A DNA stretch of 64,000 bases from Aureimonas populi (GCF_017815515.1 NZ_CP072611.1:2976001-3040000); one strand, 5' to 3'. Shown: positions 1 through 9,670, counted from the first letter of the stretch. Made by a program: numbers and translations. Notes: generated from the sequence alone by a model not told the origin.

Positions 1-48
1 GGTTAGCGCGCAGGCGGACTGACCGCCTATCTCATCACCGAACCGGAA

Positions 49-81
49 GGCCGGCGGCACGCAAGTGTCGCCGGCCTTTTT
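49..81 (+). terminator. Rho-independent terminator of the gene left of the window
   Basis: A 12-bp stem (49-60 with 65-76, one G-T wobble) with a GCAA tetraloop is followed by five T. It ends an upstream plus-strand transcript whose gene lies outside the window. It also argues against any start for the next gene inside 65-120. The 48 bases before it are too short to assign to a gene. Confidence 0.85.
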
Positions 82-139
82 ATGTCTGCCCTGCTTTGTT
101 AGAGCCCCGGGGGACGAAACGTCCGAGAAGGAGAAAGCG

Positions 140-1321
140 GTGGTGGAGGCAACGCATTCCATCGTAGCGGCGGGAGCTTGGCTGCTCGCCTGGTCCGGCG
201 CGGTCGCCGCCGAGGCGATTTCCCCCGAGGCGGCGTTGCAGCGGCTGTTCGAGGAGGCCGCACCGGACGCCGACTGGTTCGCGCCCAGCTTCCTGGCCGC
301 CGTGCCGCCCGCGCAGATCGAGGCGATTGTGGAGCAGATGACGCGGGCCTATGGCGCGCCCTCCTCCATCGAGCAGAGCGGCGGCCGGTTTCTCCTGCGC
401 TTCGACAAGGCGGAGATTCCAGCGGAAATCGCTCTCGACGAGGAAGGGCGCATCACCGGCCTGTTCTTCCGCCCGGCCGTCGAGATCGGCGGCAGCCTGG
501 ACGAGGCCGTCGCGCAGATCGCCGCTCTGCCCGGTTCCGTCTCGCTTCTCGTGACCTCGAACGGAGAGACGACCGCGCAAGCCGGCACTCAAGAGCCGCT
601 CGCCGTCGGCTCCGCCGCGAAGCTGGTGATCCTCCGCGCGCTCCAGATGGCGGTGGAAGCTGGCGAGCTCGAATGGGAAACCGTGGTCGAACTGACGGAG
701 GCGGATCGCTCGCTGCCCTCCGGCCTGTTGCAGACCTGGCCCGAGGGCACGCCCCTGACATTGGGGTCACTTGCCAATCTCTCGATTTCGTTGAGCGACA
801 ACACGGCCGCCGACATGCTTTTGCGACGAGCAGGGCGCGAGGCGGCACAAGCCCTTTCCCCTCGCAACACGCCGTTCCTTTCCACCCGTGACCTTTTCGT
901 TCTGAAGGCGAAGGGCAATGAGGAATATCTCGCCCGCTACACGAGCGCGGACGAATCCGGCCGTTCGGAGATATTGAACGAACTGGCCGGCCTGCCGCTG
1001 CCCGGGACGGCGCAGTTGTGGAGCCGGCCCGAGCTTTCGGCCGAATGGTTCATGACACCGCAGGAGCTCTGCGACCTACTGGCGGCGCTCCAGGAGGTGC
1101 CGGCCATGGGCATCAACCCCGGCCTTGCCGACCCGGCCGATTGGGACGGCATTGCCTATAAGGGCGGATCGGAGCCCGGCGTCCTCAACCTCTCTACGCT
1201 CGTGACGGCGGACGGGGCGCAGCACTGCGTGGTCGCCTCCTGGAACGACGAGGCGCCCCTCGAAGAGGAGCGCCTGATGGGGCCATACCGCTCGATCCTC
1301 AAGCAACTGGCGTCGACTTAG
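140..1321 (+). CDS. Serine hydrolase of the class A beta-lactamase fold, exported
   Basis: A protein of 393 residues if it starts at the GTG at 140, chosen because a purine-rich GAGAAGGAGAA lies just upstream and the residues that follow form a signal peptide ending about AVAAEA (residues 21-26). Residues 155-350 carry the active-site set of class A beta-lactamases: S158-A-A-K161, S219-D-N221 and K341-G-G in place of KTG. Residues 30-125 form a separate N-terminal domain that ordinary beta-lactamases lack, so this is better called a beta-lactamase-related serine hydrolase acting in the periplasm. It converges on the AI-2E permease gene with two bases between the stop codons. The substrate is unknown; penicillin hydrolysis or D,D-peptidase activity cannot be told from sequence. 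Confidence 0.8.
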   Translation: MVEATHSIVAAGAWLLAWSGAVAAEAISPEAALQRLFEEAAPDADWFAPSFLAAVPPAQIEAIVEQMTRAYGAPSSIEQSGGRFLLRFDKAEIPAEIALDEEGRITGLFFRPAVEIGGSLDEAVAQIAALPGSVSLLVTSNGETTAQAGTQEPLAVGSAAKLVILRALQMAVEAGELEWETVVELTEADRSLPSGLLQTWPEGTPLTLGSLANLSISLSDNTAADMLLRRAGREAAQALSPRNTPFLSTRDLFVLKAKGNEEYLARYTSADESGRSEILNELAGLPLPGTAQLWSRPELSAEWFMTPQELCDLLAALQEVPAMGINPGLADPADWDGIAYKGGSEPGVLNLSTLVTADGAQHCVVASWNDEAPLEEERLMGPYRSILKQLAST

Positions 1322-1323
1322 CC

Positions 1324-2496
1324 CTAAGCCTCCTTGTCGTCGTCGGGCACCGGCGAGCGCTCGGAGGAGAGGAAATTGCCGAAGGTCTGCAGGCCTTCGA
1401 CATAGTTCGCCAGAATCTTCACGCCCACCATGATGGGCACGGCAAGGAACATGCCGACCACGCCCCAGATCCACCCCCAGAAGGCGACGGACAGGAAGAC
1501 GGCGGCGGCATTCATCTCAAGCCGCCGTCCTACTACCAGCGGAGTGAGGAACTGGCCCTCCACCGTGGTGCAGGCGAAGTAAAGCAGCACCGGCACCATG
1601 GCCGCGCCGAGAGAGCCGAACTCGGCGAGCGCAATGACGCCGACCATCGCCATGCCGACGACGGCACCGATATAGGGAATGTAATTGAGGATGAAGACGA
1701 GCGCGCCGAAGACGGCGGGCGTCGGCATTCCCGTCCACCAGAGCAAGCATCCCACCACCACGCCCAGCGCCGCGTTGATGAGCGTGATGGTGAAGAGGTA
1801 GCGCGACAATTCCCGCTCGATTTCGTGGGCGATGGACAGCGCCCGCTTCTTGTCCGAGAAGGTGGGCATCGCTTCGATCAGCTTCTGGTGGAAGAGCGTG
1901 CCCGAGGAGAGAAGGAAGAACAGGAAAATCAGGGAGAAGGCGACGCTGGCCAGCATCTGCGGCGCGGTCGTTGCCGCATTGTCGAGAAGCGTCGGGCTGC
2001 GGACGATGACCTCCTGGGGCTCGTCCTGCGCGGCGCCGGGCGTGCGGTTCTCGGTGGAGGACTGCACCTGCCCCTCGGCGCGCTCCAGCGCGCTGAAACG
2101 GCTTCGCAGGATGGATATCTCCCGCTCCACTGCCTCGACATAGACTGGCGCGTTCATTGCGATGCGGGTGATGGGCCCGCTCAGCATATAGAAGGCCGCG
2201 ATGAGCCCCAGGAGCGTGCCAACCACCAGCACGATGGCAGAAACCGGCTCCCAGATCTTCAGCCGGCGCCGGGAGAATCGCACGATGGGGCTCAATACCA
2301 GGGCGAAGAGCAGAGCAAAGATGACGGGAAGTGTGAACGACGCCGTCATGTAGAGCGCGCCGCCCAGAAGGATGAGAAAGATTCCGATCACGGCCCAGCG
2401 CGGGCCGAGTTGCACCGTCTGATGGCTGATCAGGCCGATATTGCGAGCCACGACGGTTCGCGCCTTGACGTGTTCCTCACTGGTCCGTTCGGACAC
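1324..2496 (-). CDS. AI-2E family transporter (PerM/YdiK-type permease)
   Basis: A polytopic membrane protein of 390 residues. It has a pair of helices near residues 35-75, another near 90-115, and a C-terminal block of four or five helices from about 170 to 360, the usual layout of the AI-2E exporter/PerM family. The GTG start at 2496 is supported by AAGGGG about eight bases upstream. Members include autoinducer-2 exporters and Na+/H+ antiporters, so the cargo cannot be named. A polar stretch between residues 130 and 165 is probably a soluble loop. It lies downstream of aapP on the same strand but 131 bases away, so co-transcription is uncertain. Confidence 0.85.
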   Translation of the reverse strand: MSERTSEEHVKARTVVARNIGLISHQTVQLGPRWAVIGIFLILLGGALYMTASFTLPVIFALLFALVLSPIVRFSRRRLKIWEPVSAIVLVVGTLLGLIAAFYMLSGPITRIAMNAPVYVEAVEREISILRSRFSALERAEGQVQSSTENRTPGAAQDEPQEVIVRSPTLLDNAATTAPQMLASVAFSLIFLFFLLSSGTLFHQKLIEAMPTFSDKKRALSIAHEIERELSRYLFTITLINAALGVVVGCLLWWTGMPTPAVFGALVFILNYIPYIGAVVGMAMVGVIALAEFGSLGAAMVPVLLYFACTTVEGQFLTPLVVGRRLEMNAAAVFLSVAFWGWIWGVVGMFLAVPIMVGVKILANYVEGLQTFGNFLSSERSPVPDDDKEA

Positions 2497-2627
2497 GGCA
2501 ATTCCCCTTATGGCCCTGAGCCTGCGGGAAACGTGGCGCGAATGAGAGCGTTCCGAGGCACGCCCGCGAAATCTCGGAGGCGGCGGGAAGGCGTGGATTC
2601 TCCATCCCCGCGCCCCGCCCTGCCCGT

Positions 2628-3419
2628 TTAATGCAGGATTTGCGACAGGAAGAGCTTGGTGCGCTCATGCTGTGGGTTGGCGAAGAACTCCTGCGGCACG
2701 TTCTGCTCCACGATCTGCCCGGCATCCATGAAGATGACCCGGTCGGCCACCTGTCGCGCGAAGCCCATCTCGTGCGTCACGCAGATCATCGTCATGCCTT
2801 CCTCGGCGAGGCCGACCATGACGTCGAGCACTTCCTTGATCATCTCCGGGTCGAGCGCGGAGGTCGGCTCGTCGAACAGCATCACCTTCGGGTTCATGCA
2901 CAGGGAGCGCGCGATGGCGACGCGCTGCTGCTGGCCGCCGGAAAGCTGGCCGGGATATTTGTTCGCCTGCTCGGGGATCTTCACCCGCGTCAGATAATGC
3001 ATGGCGATCTCCTCGGCCTTCTTCCGGGGCATCTTGCGAACCCAGATCGGCGCGAGCGTGCAGTTTTCCAGAATCGTCAGATGCGGGAACAGGTTGAAGT
3101 GCTGGAACACCATGCCGACCTCGCGGCGCACGACGTCGATCTTCTTCAGATCGCTCGTCAACTCGATCCCGTCCACGATGATCTGCCCCCGCTGGTGCTC
3201 CTCCAGCCGGTTGATGCAGCGGATCATGGTCGATTTGCCCGAGCCGGAAGGGCCGCACACCACGATGCGCTCGCCCGTGCGCACCTTCAGATTGATATCG
3301 CGCAGGACATGGAACTCGCCATACCATTTGTTGACGTCGATCAGCTCGATCGCGACCTTTTTCGACATCGTCTCGCGGGGCTGCGTCGGGCGGGCTGTGT
3401 GGGCGTCGATATTCGTCAT
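2628..3419 (-). CDS. aapP: General L-amino acid ABC transporter, ATP-binding protein
   Basis: A protein of 263 residues with all ABC ATPase motifs: Walker A GPSGSGKS, signature LSGGQQQR, Walker B with DEPTSALDP, and the switch histidine in THEMGF. It powers uptake through AapQ/AapM at the inner membrane. An open frame extends upstream to 3479, but the ATG at 3419 has GGAGG six bases before it and matches family length, so that start is used. It is the last gene of the leftward aapJ-aapQ-aapM-aapP operon and is 136 bases beyond the aapM stop. In rhizobia the Aap system imports a broad range of L-amino acids and affects nodulation and nitrogen control. Confidence 0.95.
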   Translation of the reverse strand: MTNIDAHTARPTQPRETMSKKVAIELIDVNKWYGEFHVLRDINLKVRTGERIVVCGPSGSGKSTMIRCINRLEEHQRGQIIVDGIELTSDLKKIDVVRREVGMVFQHFNLFPHLTILENCTLAPIWVRKMPRKKAEEIAMHYLTRVKIPEQANKYPGQLSGGQQQRVAIARSLCMNPKVMLFDEPTSALDPEMIKEVLDVMVGLAEEGMTMICVTHEMGFARQVADRVIFMDAGQIVEQNVPQEFFANPQHERTKLFLSQILH

Positions 3420-3555
3420 GGCTGACCTCCGCTCGTGCGGGTTGATGAGGGGCACGCCGGCACTTCCGCCGTACCGCACCGGAGGCGCCCGGCCGGTCTT
3501 CGGCAGCGCGGCCCGGCGCTATGGAGTCGTTGCGAAGCGCCTCAGGCAGGGCGCT

Positions 3556-5055
3556 TTAATTCTTGTGGCCCTTCTGGAGCCGCCGCTCCATGGAGATGGA
3601 GTAGCGCGACATCCCGAAGCAGAAGAGCCAGAAGATGAAGCCGGCGAAGACGAGACCCGTGGCCGGCGTGGACGGCGTGATCCAGGTCGGATCGGAGAAG
3701 CCGCGCCGCACCGTGCCGAGAAGGTCGGCCAAGCCGATGATGTACACCAGGCTCGTATCCTTGAAGAGGCCGATGAAGGTGTTCACGATGCCGGGGATGA
3801 CCAGCGTCAGGGCCTGCGGCAGGATGATCATCCGCATCTTCTGCCAGTAGGTCAGAGCCATGGCGTCGGCCCCCTCGTACTGGCCACGCGGAATGGCCTG
3901 GAGCCCGCCACGGATCACTTCGGCCATGTAGGCGGCGGCGAAGAGCGAGACGCCGACCAGAACACGCAGGAGCTGGTTGAAGCTCACGCCGCTCGGCAGG
4001 AACAGCGGCAGCATGAAATTGGCCATGAAAAGCACGGTGATCAGCGGAACGCCGCGCCAGAACTCGATGAAAATGATGCAGAGCAGGCGCACCGCCGGCA
4101 TTTTCGACTGCCGCCCGAGCGCCAGCAGGATGCCGAGCGGAAGGGATGCGGTGATGCCGACGACCGCGACGACCAGTGTCACCAGCAAGCCGCCCCAGAG
4201 GTTGGTCGGCACGAAGGGCAGGCCGAAATTCGCCGTCAGCATCCACAGGAGCGCGACCACCGCCAGGGCCGGCAGCAGGACGAAGAGAGCACCTCCCCGG
4301 TTCTCCGCCGTGCGCCAGACCGCGAAGGCGGCGAGCGCGATGCTCAGGATGGCGACCACCGACGCGCCGAGCGCGAGCGTCGTGAAACGGAATCCGAAAT
4401 AGGCCGTCCGGCTGCCTGGGATGGCCATGTTCGCCAGGAAGACCAGCGCGGCGAGCGCGAGGCCCCAGGATGCGGCCTTCATCGCCCAATGGCGATGGAC
4501 CGTCGCGCTGCGGCCGGAGGCCAGAAGCACCGTGATGCCGCCGGCCAGAAGGAAGAGGAAGGCAACCGTGGCGCCGCTCATCTGGAGCCGCCCGCCCGTC
4601 AGCAGCACGAAGGCCACGAAGGGGAAGACGAACAGCAGAAGCAACGCATTGAGCCGCTTGAACGGCGCGCGCGGCAGCGCCATGGGCAGCAGCAGAGCCG
4701 CGAACAGCACGAAGACCACATCCACGCGCCAGCGCTGGGCCAGCGGATAGAGGCCATACATGAACTGGCTGAAGCGTGCCTTCACGAAGGCCCAGCAGGC
4801 CCCCACCGTCTGTCCTTCCTGCGCCAGGCAAGCGGTGCGATCCGCCCCCTCGAAGACGGCGCTGAGCACCGCCCAGTTCAGGATTCCCCAGAAGGCCCAG
4901 ATGCAAAAGGCACCGAAGACGATCGTCAGAAGCGCATCGGACGGCGTCGCGAAAAGATTCTTGCGCACGCGGCCCGCCAGGCCGACCTCGTCGGCCGGAG
5001 GCGGCAGCGGTTCCTTCTGTCCTCTCGCGACGAAGCGGGCGACCTGTTCTTCCAT
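3556..5055 (-). CDS. aapM: General L-amino acid ABC transporter permease, unusually long
   Basis: A His/Glu/Gln-type permease of 499 residues. The N-terminal part (1-155, with DRTACLAQ and GACWAF) and the C-terminal permease core (about 275-499, with the EAA-loop region [15 protein letters not shown]) both resemble rhizobial AapM. Between them, about residues 157-272, sits an extra hydrophobic stretch that looks like three or four additional membrane helices; as I recall, typical AapM is about 385 residues. The reading frame is intact through the stretch. It starts 20 bases after aapQ and forms the heteromeric channel with it. The extra helices are described under findings. Confidence 0.92.
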   Translation of the reverse strand: MEEQVARFVARGQKEPLPPPADEVGLAGRVRKNLFATPSDALLTIVFGAFCIWAFWGILNWAVLSAVFEGADRTACLAQEGQTVGACWAFVKARFSQFMYGLYPLAQRWRVDVVFVLFAALLLPMALPRAPFKRLNALLLLFVFPFVAFVLLTGGRLQMSGATVAFLFLLAGGITVLLASGRSATVHRHWAMKAASWGLALAALVFLANMAIPGSRTAYFGFRFTTLALGASVVAILSIALAAFAVWRTAENRGGALFVLLPALAVVALLWMLTANFGLPFVPTNLWGGLLVTLVVAVVGITASLPLGILLALGRQSKMPAVRLLCIIFIEFWRGVPLITVLFMANFMLPLFLPSGVSFNQLLRVLVGVSLFAAAYMAEVIRGGLQAIPRGQYEGADAMALTYWQKMRMIILPQALTLVIPGIVNTFIGLFKDTSLVYIIGLADLLGTVRRGFSDPTWITPSTPATGLVFAGFIFWLFCFGMSRYSISMERRLQKGHKN

Positions 5056-5075
5056 ACGGGATATGCTTCCGATGC

Positions 5076-6266
5076 TCAGCGCTCGACGAGCGCCATTTTA
5101 CGGTTGAACCAGTTCATGAAGAACGAGACGGTGACGCTCAGCCCGAGATAGACCGTCATCCAGACCACCACGACCTCGATCGACTGGCCGGACTGGTTGA
5201 GGACGGTCGAGCCGACGGCGACCAGCTCGGGATAGCCGATCGCAAGGCCGAGCGAAGAGTTCTTCGTGAGGTTGAGATATTGGCTCGTGAGCGGCGGTAT
5301 GATGACCCGGAACGCCTGCGGCACCACCACGAGGCGCAGGGCCAGACCCCGGCGAAGGCCGAGCGCCGCCGCCGCCTCGTTCTGCCCTTTCGAGACCGAA
5401 AGAATGCCGGCGCGCACGATCTCGGCGATGAAGGAGGCCGTATAGACCGCGAGGGCCAGGAAGAGAGCCAGGAACTCCGGCTTGATCTGGAAGCCGCCGA
5501 CGAGATTGAACGTACCCCGCTCCGGCGCCTCGAACTCCACCGGCGAGCCCGACAGGAAGAAAGCGACCAGCGGAACGCCCACGATGAGGGCGAGCGCGGG
5601 CCACAGGATGCTCGTCCGCTGCCCGGACTGCATCTGCCGCCGCCGGTAGACCCGCGAAAGGACGATGGTCGCGACGATGCCCGCCAGAAGGAGCAAGCCC
5701 GCGACCCAGGCCCCGCTCTGGAAGACGGCAACCGGCGTCTGCAGGCCACGATTGGAGATGTAGGAGGAGAAAGGCAGCTCGATGGCGTTTCGCGGCAGCG
5801 GCAACACCGCCAGCACGCCGAAATACCAGAACAGGATGACCAGGAGAGGCGGCAGGTTGCGGAAGATCTCGACATAGGCGGTGCAGACGGCGCGCACGAT
5901 CAGATTACGCGACAGGCGGCCTATACCGACCAGGAAGCCCAGGATCGTCGCGAAGACGATGCCCGTCGAGGCCACGATCAGGGTATTCGTCAGCCCTACG
6001 AGGATTGCGCGCCCGTAGGTCGAGTTGCTGGAATAGTCGATGGGGAGCTGCGCGATGTCGAAGCCGGCGCGCGCGCCCAGGAAGCCGAAGCCCGATGCGA
6101 TGTTGGAAGCGGCCAGGTTGCGGGCCGTGTTGTCCACCATCCACCAGCCCAGCCCGAAGATCGAGGCGATGAGCACGATCTGGATGACCGCGCTGCGAAC
6201 CTTCGGGTCATTGAGGACCGAATCTCGGGTCTCGATGGACCCGGCCCTGCTTGTATCTGCGGTCAT
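5076..6266 (-). CDS. aapQ: General L-amino acid ABC transporter permease
   Basis: A permease of 396 residues, close to the usual length of AapQ, with a long N-terminal region (helix at about 28-45), a binding-protein-dependent transport domain at about 90-390, and the EAA-like loop [11 protein letters not shown]. It pairs with AapM in the inner membrane. It is separated from aapJ by 91 bases holding a strong hairpin and from aapM by 20 bases. Confidence 0.94.
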   Translation of the reverse strand: MTADTSRAGSIETRDSVLNDPKVRSAVIQIVLIASIFGLGWWMVDNTARNLAASNIASGFGFLGARAGFDIAQLPIDYSSNSTYGRAILVGLTNTLIVASTGIVFATILGFLVGIGRLSRNLIVRAVCTAYVEIFRNLPPLLVILFWYFGVLAVLPLPRNAIELPFSSYISNRGLQTPVAVFQSGAWVAGLLLLAGIVATIVLSRVYRRRQMQSGQRTSILWPALALIVGVPLVAFFLSGSPVEFEAPERGTFNLVGGFQIKPEFLALFLALAVYTASFIAEIVRAGILSVSKGQNEAAAALGLRRGLALRLVVVPQAFRVIIPPLTSQYLNLTKNSSLGLAIGYPELVAVGSTVLNQSGQSIEVVVVWMTVYLGLSVTVSFFMNWFNRKMALVER

Positions 6267-6293
6267 GAGACCCCGTTTACTCGGATTGAGGGG

Positions 6294-6329
6294 ACCTTCG
6301 CCGCGCCCCTTGTGGACCGCGGCGAAGAT
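6294..6329 (-). promoter_or_regulatory. Intercistronic hairpin between aapJ and aapQ
   Basis: Arms of 12 bases at 6294-6305 and 6318-6329 pair completely as RNA on the minus strand (one G-U wobble) around a 12-base loop. No T-run follows, so it is not a classical terminator. Such hairpins after a binding-protein gene commonly stabilise the upstream message or attenuate read-through, which would give more AapJ than permease. That role is an inference. Confidence 0.6.
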
Positions 6330-6357
6330 CGGACTCTACGATGCGAAACCCGCGCCC

Positions 6358-7377
6358 TTAGCGGACGGGCGGAGCGTACTGGAGGCCGCCATCGGTCCAC
6401 AGCGCGTTCTGGCCGCGAGCGATGCCGAGCGGCGAACCGCTGCCCACGTTGCGCTCGAACATCTCGCCGTAATTGCCGACGGCGGCGATGGCCTGGGCGG
6501 CCCAGTCGTTGGAAAGGCCGATGCCTTCGCCGAACGCATCCTCCGTGCCCAGGAGACGGCGAATCTCGACGTTGTCGGACTGCTTCATTTCCTCCACATT
6601 CGCCTGCGTCACGCCGAGTTCCTCGGCGTTCAGGAGGGCGAAATGCACCCACTTGGCGATGTCGAACCACTGCGGATCGCCGGCACGCACGGCCGGGCCG
6701 AGCGGCTCCTTGGAGATGATCTCGGGCAGGACGATATGCTCGTCCGCGTTGCCGAGCTCGAGGCGCGAGGCGTAGAGGCCGGAGGCATCCGTGGTGAGCG
6801 CGTCGCAGCGCCCGCTGTCATAGGCCTGGTTCACGTCGGCCTGCGACTCGATGACCACCGGGTTGTAGTCGAGATTGTTCGCCGCGAAGTAGTCCGCGAG
6901 GTTCAGCTCGGTGGTGGTGCCGCTCTGCACGCACACGGTCGCGCCCGACAACTCGAGCGCGGAGGTCACGCCGAGTTCCTCGCGCACCATGAAGCCCTGG
7001 CCGTCATAGTAGTTCACGCCCACGAACTCGAAGCCAAGCGTCGTGTCGCGGCTCATCGTCCAGGTTGTGTTGCGCGACAGGATGTCGACCTCATTGTTCT
7101 GCAGCGCGGGGAAGCGCTGGACGGCCGAGAGCGGCGAGAACGTCACCGCCGTGGGGTCGCCGAAGATGGCCGCCGCGACCGCGCGGCAGTAATCGACATC
7201 GAGGCCGGCCCATTCGCCCGCGTCGTCCTGGAAACCGAAACCGGGAAGGCCGGTGTTGACGCCGCAACGCAGGGCGCCGCGATCCCGCGTCTCCTGCAGG
7301 GTCTGCGCGGACGCCACGCCGACAGTGCCCAGGGCAGCCGAAACCGCAAGCGCGCCTGTGAGAAGCTTCAATTTCAT
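6358..7377 (-). CDS. aapJ: General L-amino acid ABC transporter substrate-binding protein
   Basis: A protein of 339 residues with a Sec signal peptide (MKLKLLTG through the ASAQ cleavage region) and the family 3 solute-binding signature RGALRCGVNTGLPGF just after it. The ATG at 7377 is preferred over upstream codons because GGAAGGTGA lies at correct spacing and the signal peptide starts there. It binds amino acids in the periplasm and delivers them to AapQM. It is the first gene of the operon, divergent from the cystathionine beta-lyase gene. Confidence 0.95.
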   Translation of the reverse strand: MKLKLLTGALAVSAALGTVGVASAQTLQETRDRGALRCGVNTGLPGFGFQDDAGEWAGLDVDYCRAVAAAIFGDPTAVTFSPLSAVQRFPALQNNEVDILSRNTTWTMSRDTTLGFEFVGVNYYDGQGFMVREELGVTSALELSGATVCVQSGTTTELNLADYFAANNLDYNPVVIESQADVNQAYDSGRCDALTTDASGLYASRLELGNADEHIVLPEIISKEPLGPAVRAGDPQWFDIAKWVHFALLNAEELGVTQANVEEMKQSDNVEIRRLLGTEDAFGEGIGLSNDWAAQAIAAVGNYGEMFERNVGSGSPLGIARGQNALWTDGGLQYAPPVR

Positions 7378-7477
7378 CAGTTCACCTTCCGAGTTGAGAT
7401 ATCGGACCATAGAACAACACCACTATCGACAGCCGACGCGCAGAGGAGTTCGGTCGTTGGACTTCCGTCCTACCGGG

Positions 7478-7515
7478 ATCACATGCCATAAAAATTTGCA
7501 GGTCAAGCTTTTGAC
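7478..7515 (-). promoter_or_regulatory. Candidate aapJ promoter with palindromic operator over the -35
   Basis: On the minus strand TTGACC (7501-7506) is followed after 17 bases by TGTGAT (7478-7483), a fair sigma-70-type pair about 100 bases before aapJ. The inverted repeat GTCAA-N4-TTGAC at 7502-7515 overlaps the -35 and could be a regulator site, for example of an Lrp-type protein. Seen by eye only. Confidence 0.35.
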
Positions 7516-7582
7516 GTGATTTTCCACCGCCAGGCTTCTTCGCCCCTACCAATGCATTCTAAAAAGACAGAGAGAGCGTAAA

Positions 7583-8758
7583 TTGAGCACCGAGAATAAA
7601 GAGACCGCCGGACGGGCCACCCGTCTGCTGCACGCAGGCCACGAACCGAAGGTCTTTCACGGCTTCGTGAACCCCCCGATCGTCCATGCGTCGACGGTTC
7701 TTTTCCCCAATGCGGCGGCCATGCGCGAACGGGGCCAAGCCTACACGTATGCGTTGCGCGGAACGCCCACGCTGGACGCTCTTGAAGGTGCCTTGAACGA
7801 GTTGGAGGGGTCTGCCGGCACGGTGCTTCTGCCCTCGGGCCTGGCAGCGGTCTCGGTTCCCCTGCTCGCGTTCCTTTCGAGCGGCGACCATTTGCTCGTC
7901 GTCGATTCGGTCTACGGCCCGACGCGGATCTTCTGCGACGGTATGCTTCGGCGTATGGGCGTGGAGGTGGAATACTTCGCCGCCTCGCTCGGTACAGGGA
8001 TCGCCGCGCGCATGAGGCCGAATACCCGCGCCGTCTTCCTCGAAGCGCCGGGCTCCAACACGTTCGAGATGCTGGACGTGAAGGCCGTCGCCGAGATCGC
8101 GCATGGCGCGAATGCGGTCGTGATGATGGACAACACCTGGGCGACGCCCCTCTTCTTCCGGCCGCTGGAGCACGAGGTGGACCTTTCCATCCACGCCCTG
8201 ACGAAATATCCCGGCGGCCATTCGGACGTCATGCTGGGCTCGGTTTCCGCCACGCGCGAGGCGTTTCCACGGCTGCGGGCGGCCCAGATGCAGATGGGCA
8301 TCAACGCCGCGCCGGACGATGCCTATCTCGTCTTCCGTGGGCTGAAGACCATGCCGGTCCGCCTTGCGCATCACCAGGCCGCCGCGCTCGACCTGGCGCA
8401 CTGGCTCGAAGGCCGGGAGGGCGTGGCCCGCGTCCTGCATCCGGCGCTGCCCTCCTTCGAAGGGCACGAGCTCTGGCGTCGGCAGTTCAGCGGCTCGAGC
8501 GGGCTTTTCTCGCTGGTGCTGGATGGCGGCGGCCGCGCGCAGGCCGAGGCGTTCCTGGATGCGCTGGAACTGTTCGGCCTGGGTTATTCCTGGGGAGGCT
8601 TCGAAAGCCTGGCGCTCCAGCCCAGCCTGTCGGACCGCACGCTCACGCCGGTGCCGGCGGAAGGGCCGGTCATCCGGCTCCAGGTGGGGCTTGAGGACCC
8701 GGAAGACCTGCGGCGCGATCTGGCACGCGCGTTGGAGGCCGCGGCGAACGCGCGATAG
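7583..8758 (+). CDS. metC: Cystathionine beta-lyase (PLP enzyme)
   Basis: A protein of 391 residues of the Cys/Met metabolism PLP family. It begins with the typical TRLLHAG, has the substrate and phosphate-binding segment YALRGTPT, and the Schiff-base lysine in SIHALTKYPGGHSDV. It would cleave cystathionine to homocysteine in the cytosol, one step before methionine. No ATG exists near the N-terminus; the TTG at 7583 gives the right length, with only a weak AGAGAG ribosome site. Cystathionine gamma-synthase or methionine gamma-lyase activity is possible within the family, but the sequence is closest to alphaproteobacterial MetC. The last 89 bases overlap the convergent PAP2 gene. Confidence 0.87.
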   Translation: MSTENKETAGRATRLLHAGHEPKVFHGFVNPPIVHASTVLFPNAAAMRERGQAYTYALRGTPTLDALEGALNELEGSAGTVLLPSGLAAVSVPLLAFLSSGDHLLVVDSVYGPTRIFCDGMLRRMGVEVEYFAASLGTGIAARMRPNTRAVFLEAPGSNTFEMLDVKAVAEIAHGANAVVMMDNTWATPLFFRPLEHEVDLSIHALTKYPGGHSDVMLGSVSATREAFPRLRAAQMQMGINAAPDDAYLVFRGLKTMPVRLAHHQAAALDLAHWLEGREGVARVLHPALPSFEGHELWRRQFSGSSGLFSLVLDGGGRAQAEAFLDALELFGLGYSWGGFESLALQPSLSDRTLTPVPAEGPVIRLQVGLEDPEDLRRDLARALEAAANAR

Positions 8759-9611
8759 CGCTTGAGCCCGCACGTACCGGCAGGAGGCCCGCCAGCCCCC
8801 TGCCCCCGTGCCTGAATTCGTAGCCCAGGCCCCGCTGGGCGAGCCAGCGCCCCAGAACCACCGCCGTAGCGAAGCCGATGGCAAGCCCGGCCGCCACGTC
8901 GCTCGGGTAATGGGCGCGGACCACGATCCGCGTCAGCGCGAGCGAAACGCCGACGATCAGGATCGGCAGGCGAAGAGCCGGCATCCAGACCATGGCGACG
9001 GCCGTCACCGCCGCCATGGTGCTGGAGTGGCCCGAGGGAAAGCTGGCGAAGTGATCACCCAGCCGGGCAAAGGAGAAGGACAGGCTTCCATACTCGTCCA
9101 GTAACGGCGGGCGCGCGCGCCCGAACGCCCGCTTGAGCACCTGCACGACGATCTGCGCGATGGAGACGGCGGCAAGCAGGTAGCCAGCGTGGAAGGCGAA
9201 GCTGGCGCCTCTCAGCCGCCGGCTGCGCGGCAGCTCGTGCCATTCCACCATCCATAGGCCCAGAAGGATCGCGAGCGTCGGGTAGAGATACCATCGAATC
9301 AGCCCGGCGTCGGTCGCGTAGCGCAGGAAGGAGAGGACACCCTCCGGCTCGGCCAGCATGGCGCGCCCGACAGCCTCGTCGATGGCAAAGAGAAAGGGAA
9401 GCGAGACGAGAAGGAGCGCCAGGAGCGCCCCGACCGGCCATGTGACAAGCGCCGGCGCATCGGGCCGCGCCTTGCGGCTCAGGCGGCGCGCCGTAAAGAG
9501 CGCCGAACGCGCGAGCGTTCGGGGGTGGGCCAGATAGCGGCGGCGGGGTTTGGCCGGGGGCGCGCTTGAATCATCACCCTGTCGCTCGTCGGCGGTGATA
9601 TCCGGCCGCAT
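8670..9611 (-). CDS. PAP2-family membrane phosphatase
   Basis: A protein of 313 residues with the three acid-phosphatase motifs in order: KRAFGRARP, FPSGHSS and TRIVVRAHYPSD. About six helices put the catalytic site on the periplasmic side. Lipid phosphate or undecaprenyl-diphosphate phosphatase roles are typical; no closer assignment is possible. Residues 1-50 are a basic, probably cytosolic tail. The last 29 codons run antisense through the end of metC, and the Pro/Arg-rich C-terminus they encode is unlikely to be part of the enzyme fold. Confidence 0.85.
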   Translation of the reverse strand: MRPDITADERQGDDSSAPPAKPRRRYLAHPRTLARSALFTARRLSRKARPDAPALVTWPVGALLALLLVSLPFLFAIDEAVGRAMLAEPEGVLSFLRYATDAGLIRWYLYPTLAILLGLWMVEWHELPRSRRLRGASFAFHAGYLLAAVSIAQIVVQVLKRAFGRARPPLLDEYGSLSFSFARLGDHFASFPSGHSSTMAAVTAVAMVWMPALRLPILIVGVSLALTRIVVRAHYPSDVAAGLAIGFATAVVLGRWLAQRGLGYEFRHGGRGLAGLLPVRAGSSAIARSPRPPTRVPDRAAGLPGPQAPPGAG

Positions 9612-9670
9612 GGGTCTTTCTCTCCGATTGCGGATCGAAAGCTAGCATCCGGCCTTCTCCGTTCAACTGC

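Noticed and set aside
3001..5151. Open frame of 716 codons on the plus strand across the aap genes
   Set aside because: It is antisense to aapP, aapM and aapQ, rich in Arg, Glu, Gln and His, and matches no family. Long antisense frames are usual in GC-rich DNA with this codon use.
7411..7582. SAM-II riboswitch in front of metC
   Set aside because: Such elements precede Met genes in alphaproteobacteria, but I could not find the expected stem or conserved A-rich and purine segments here.
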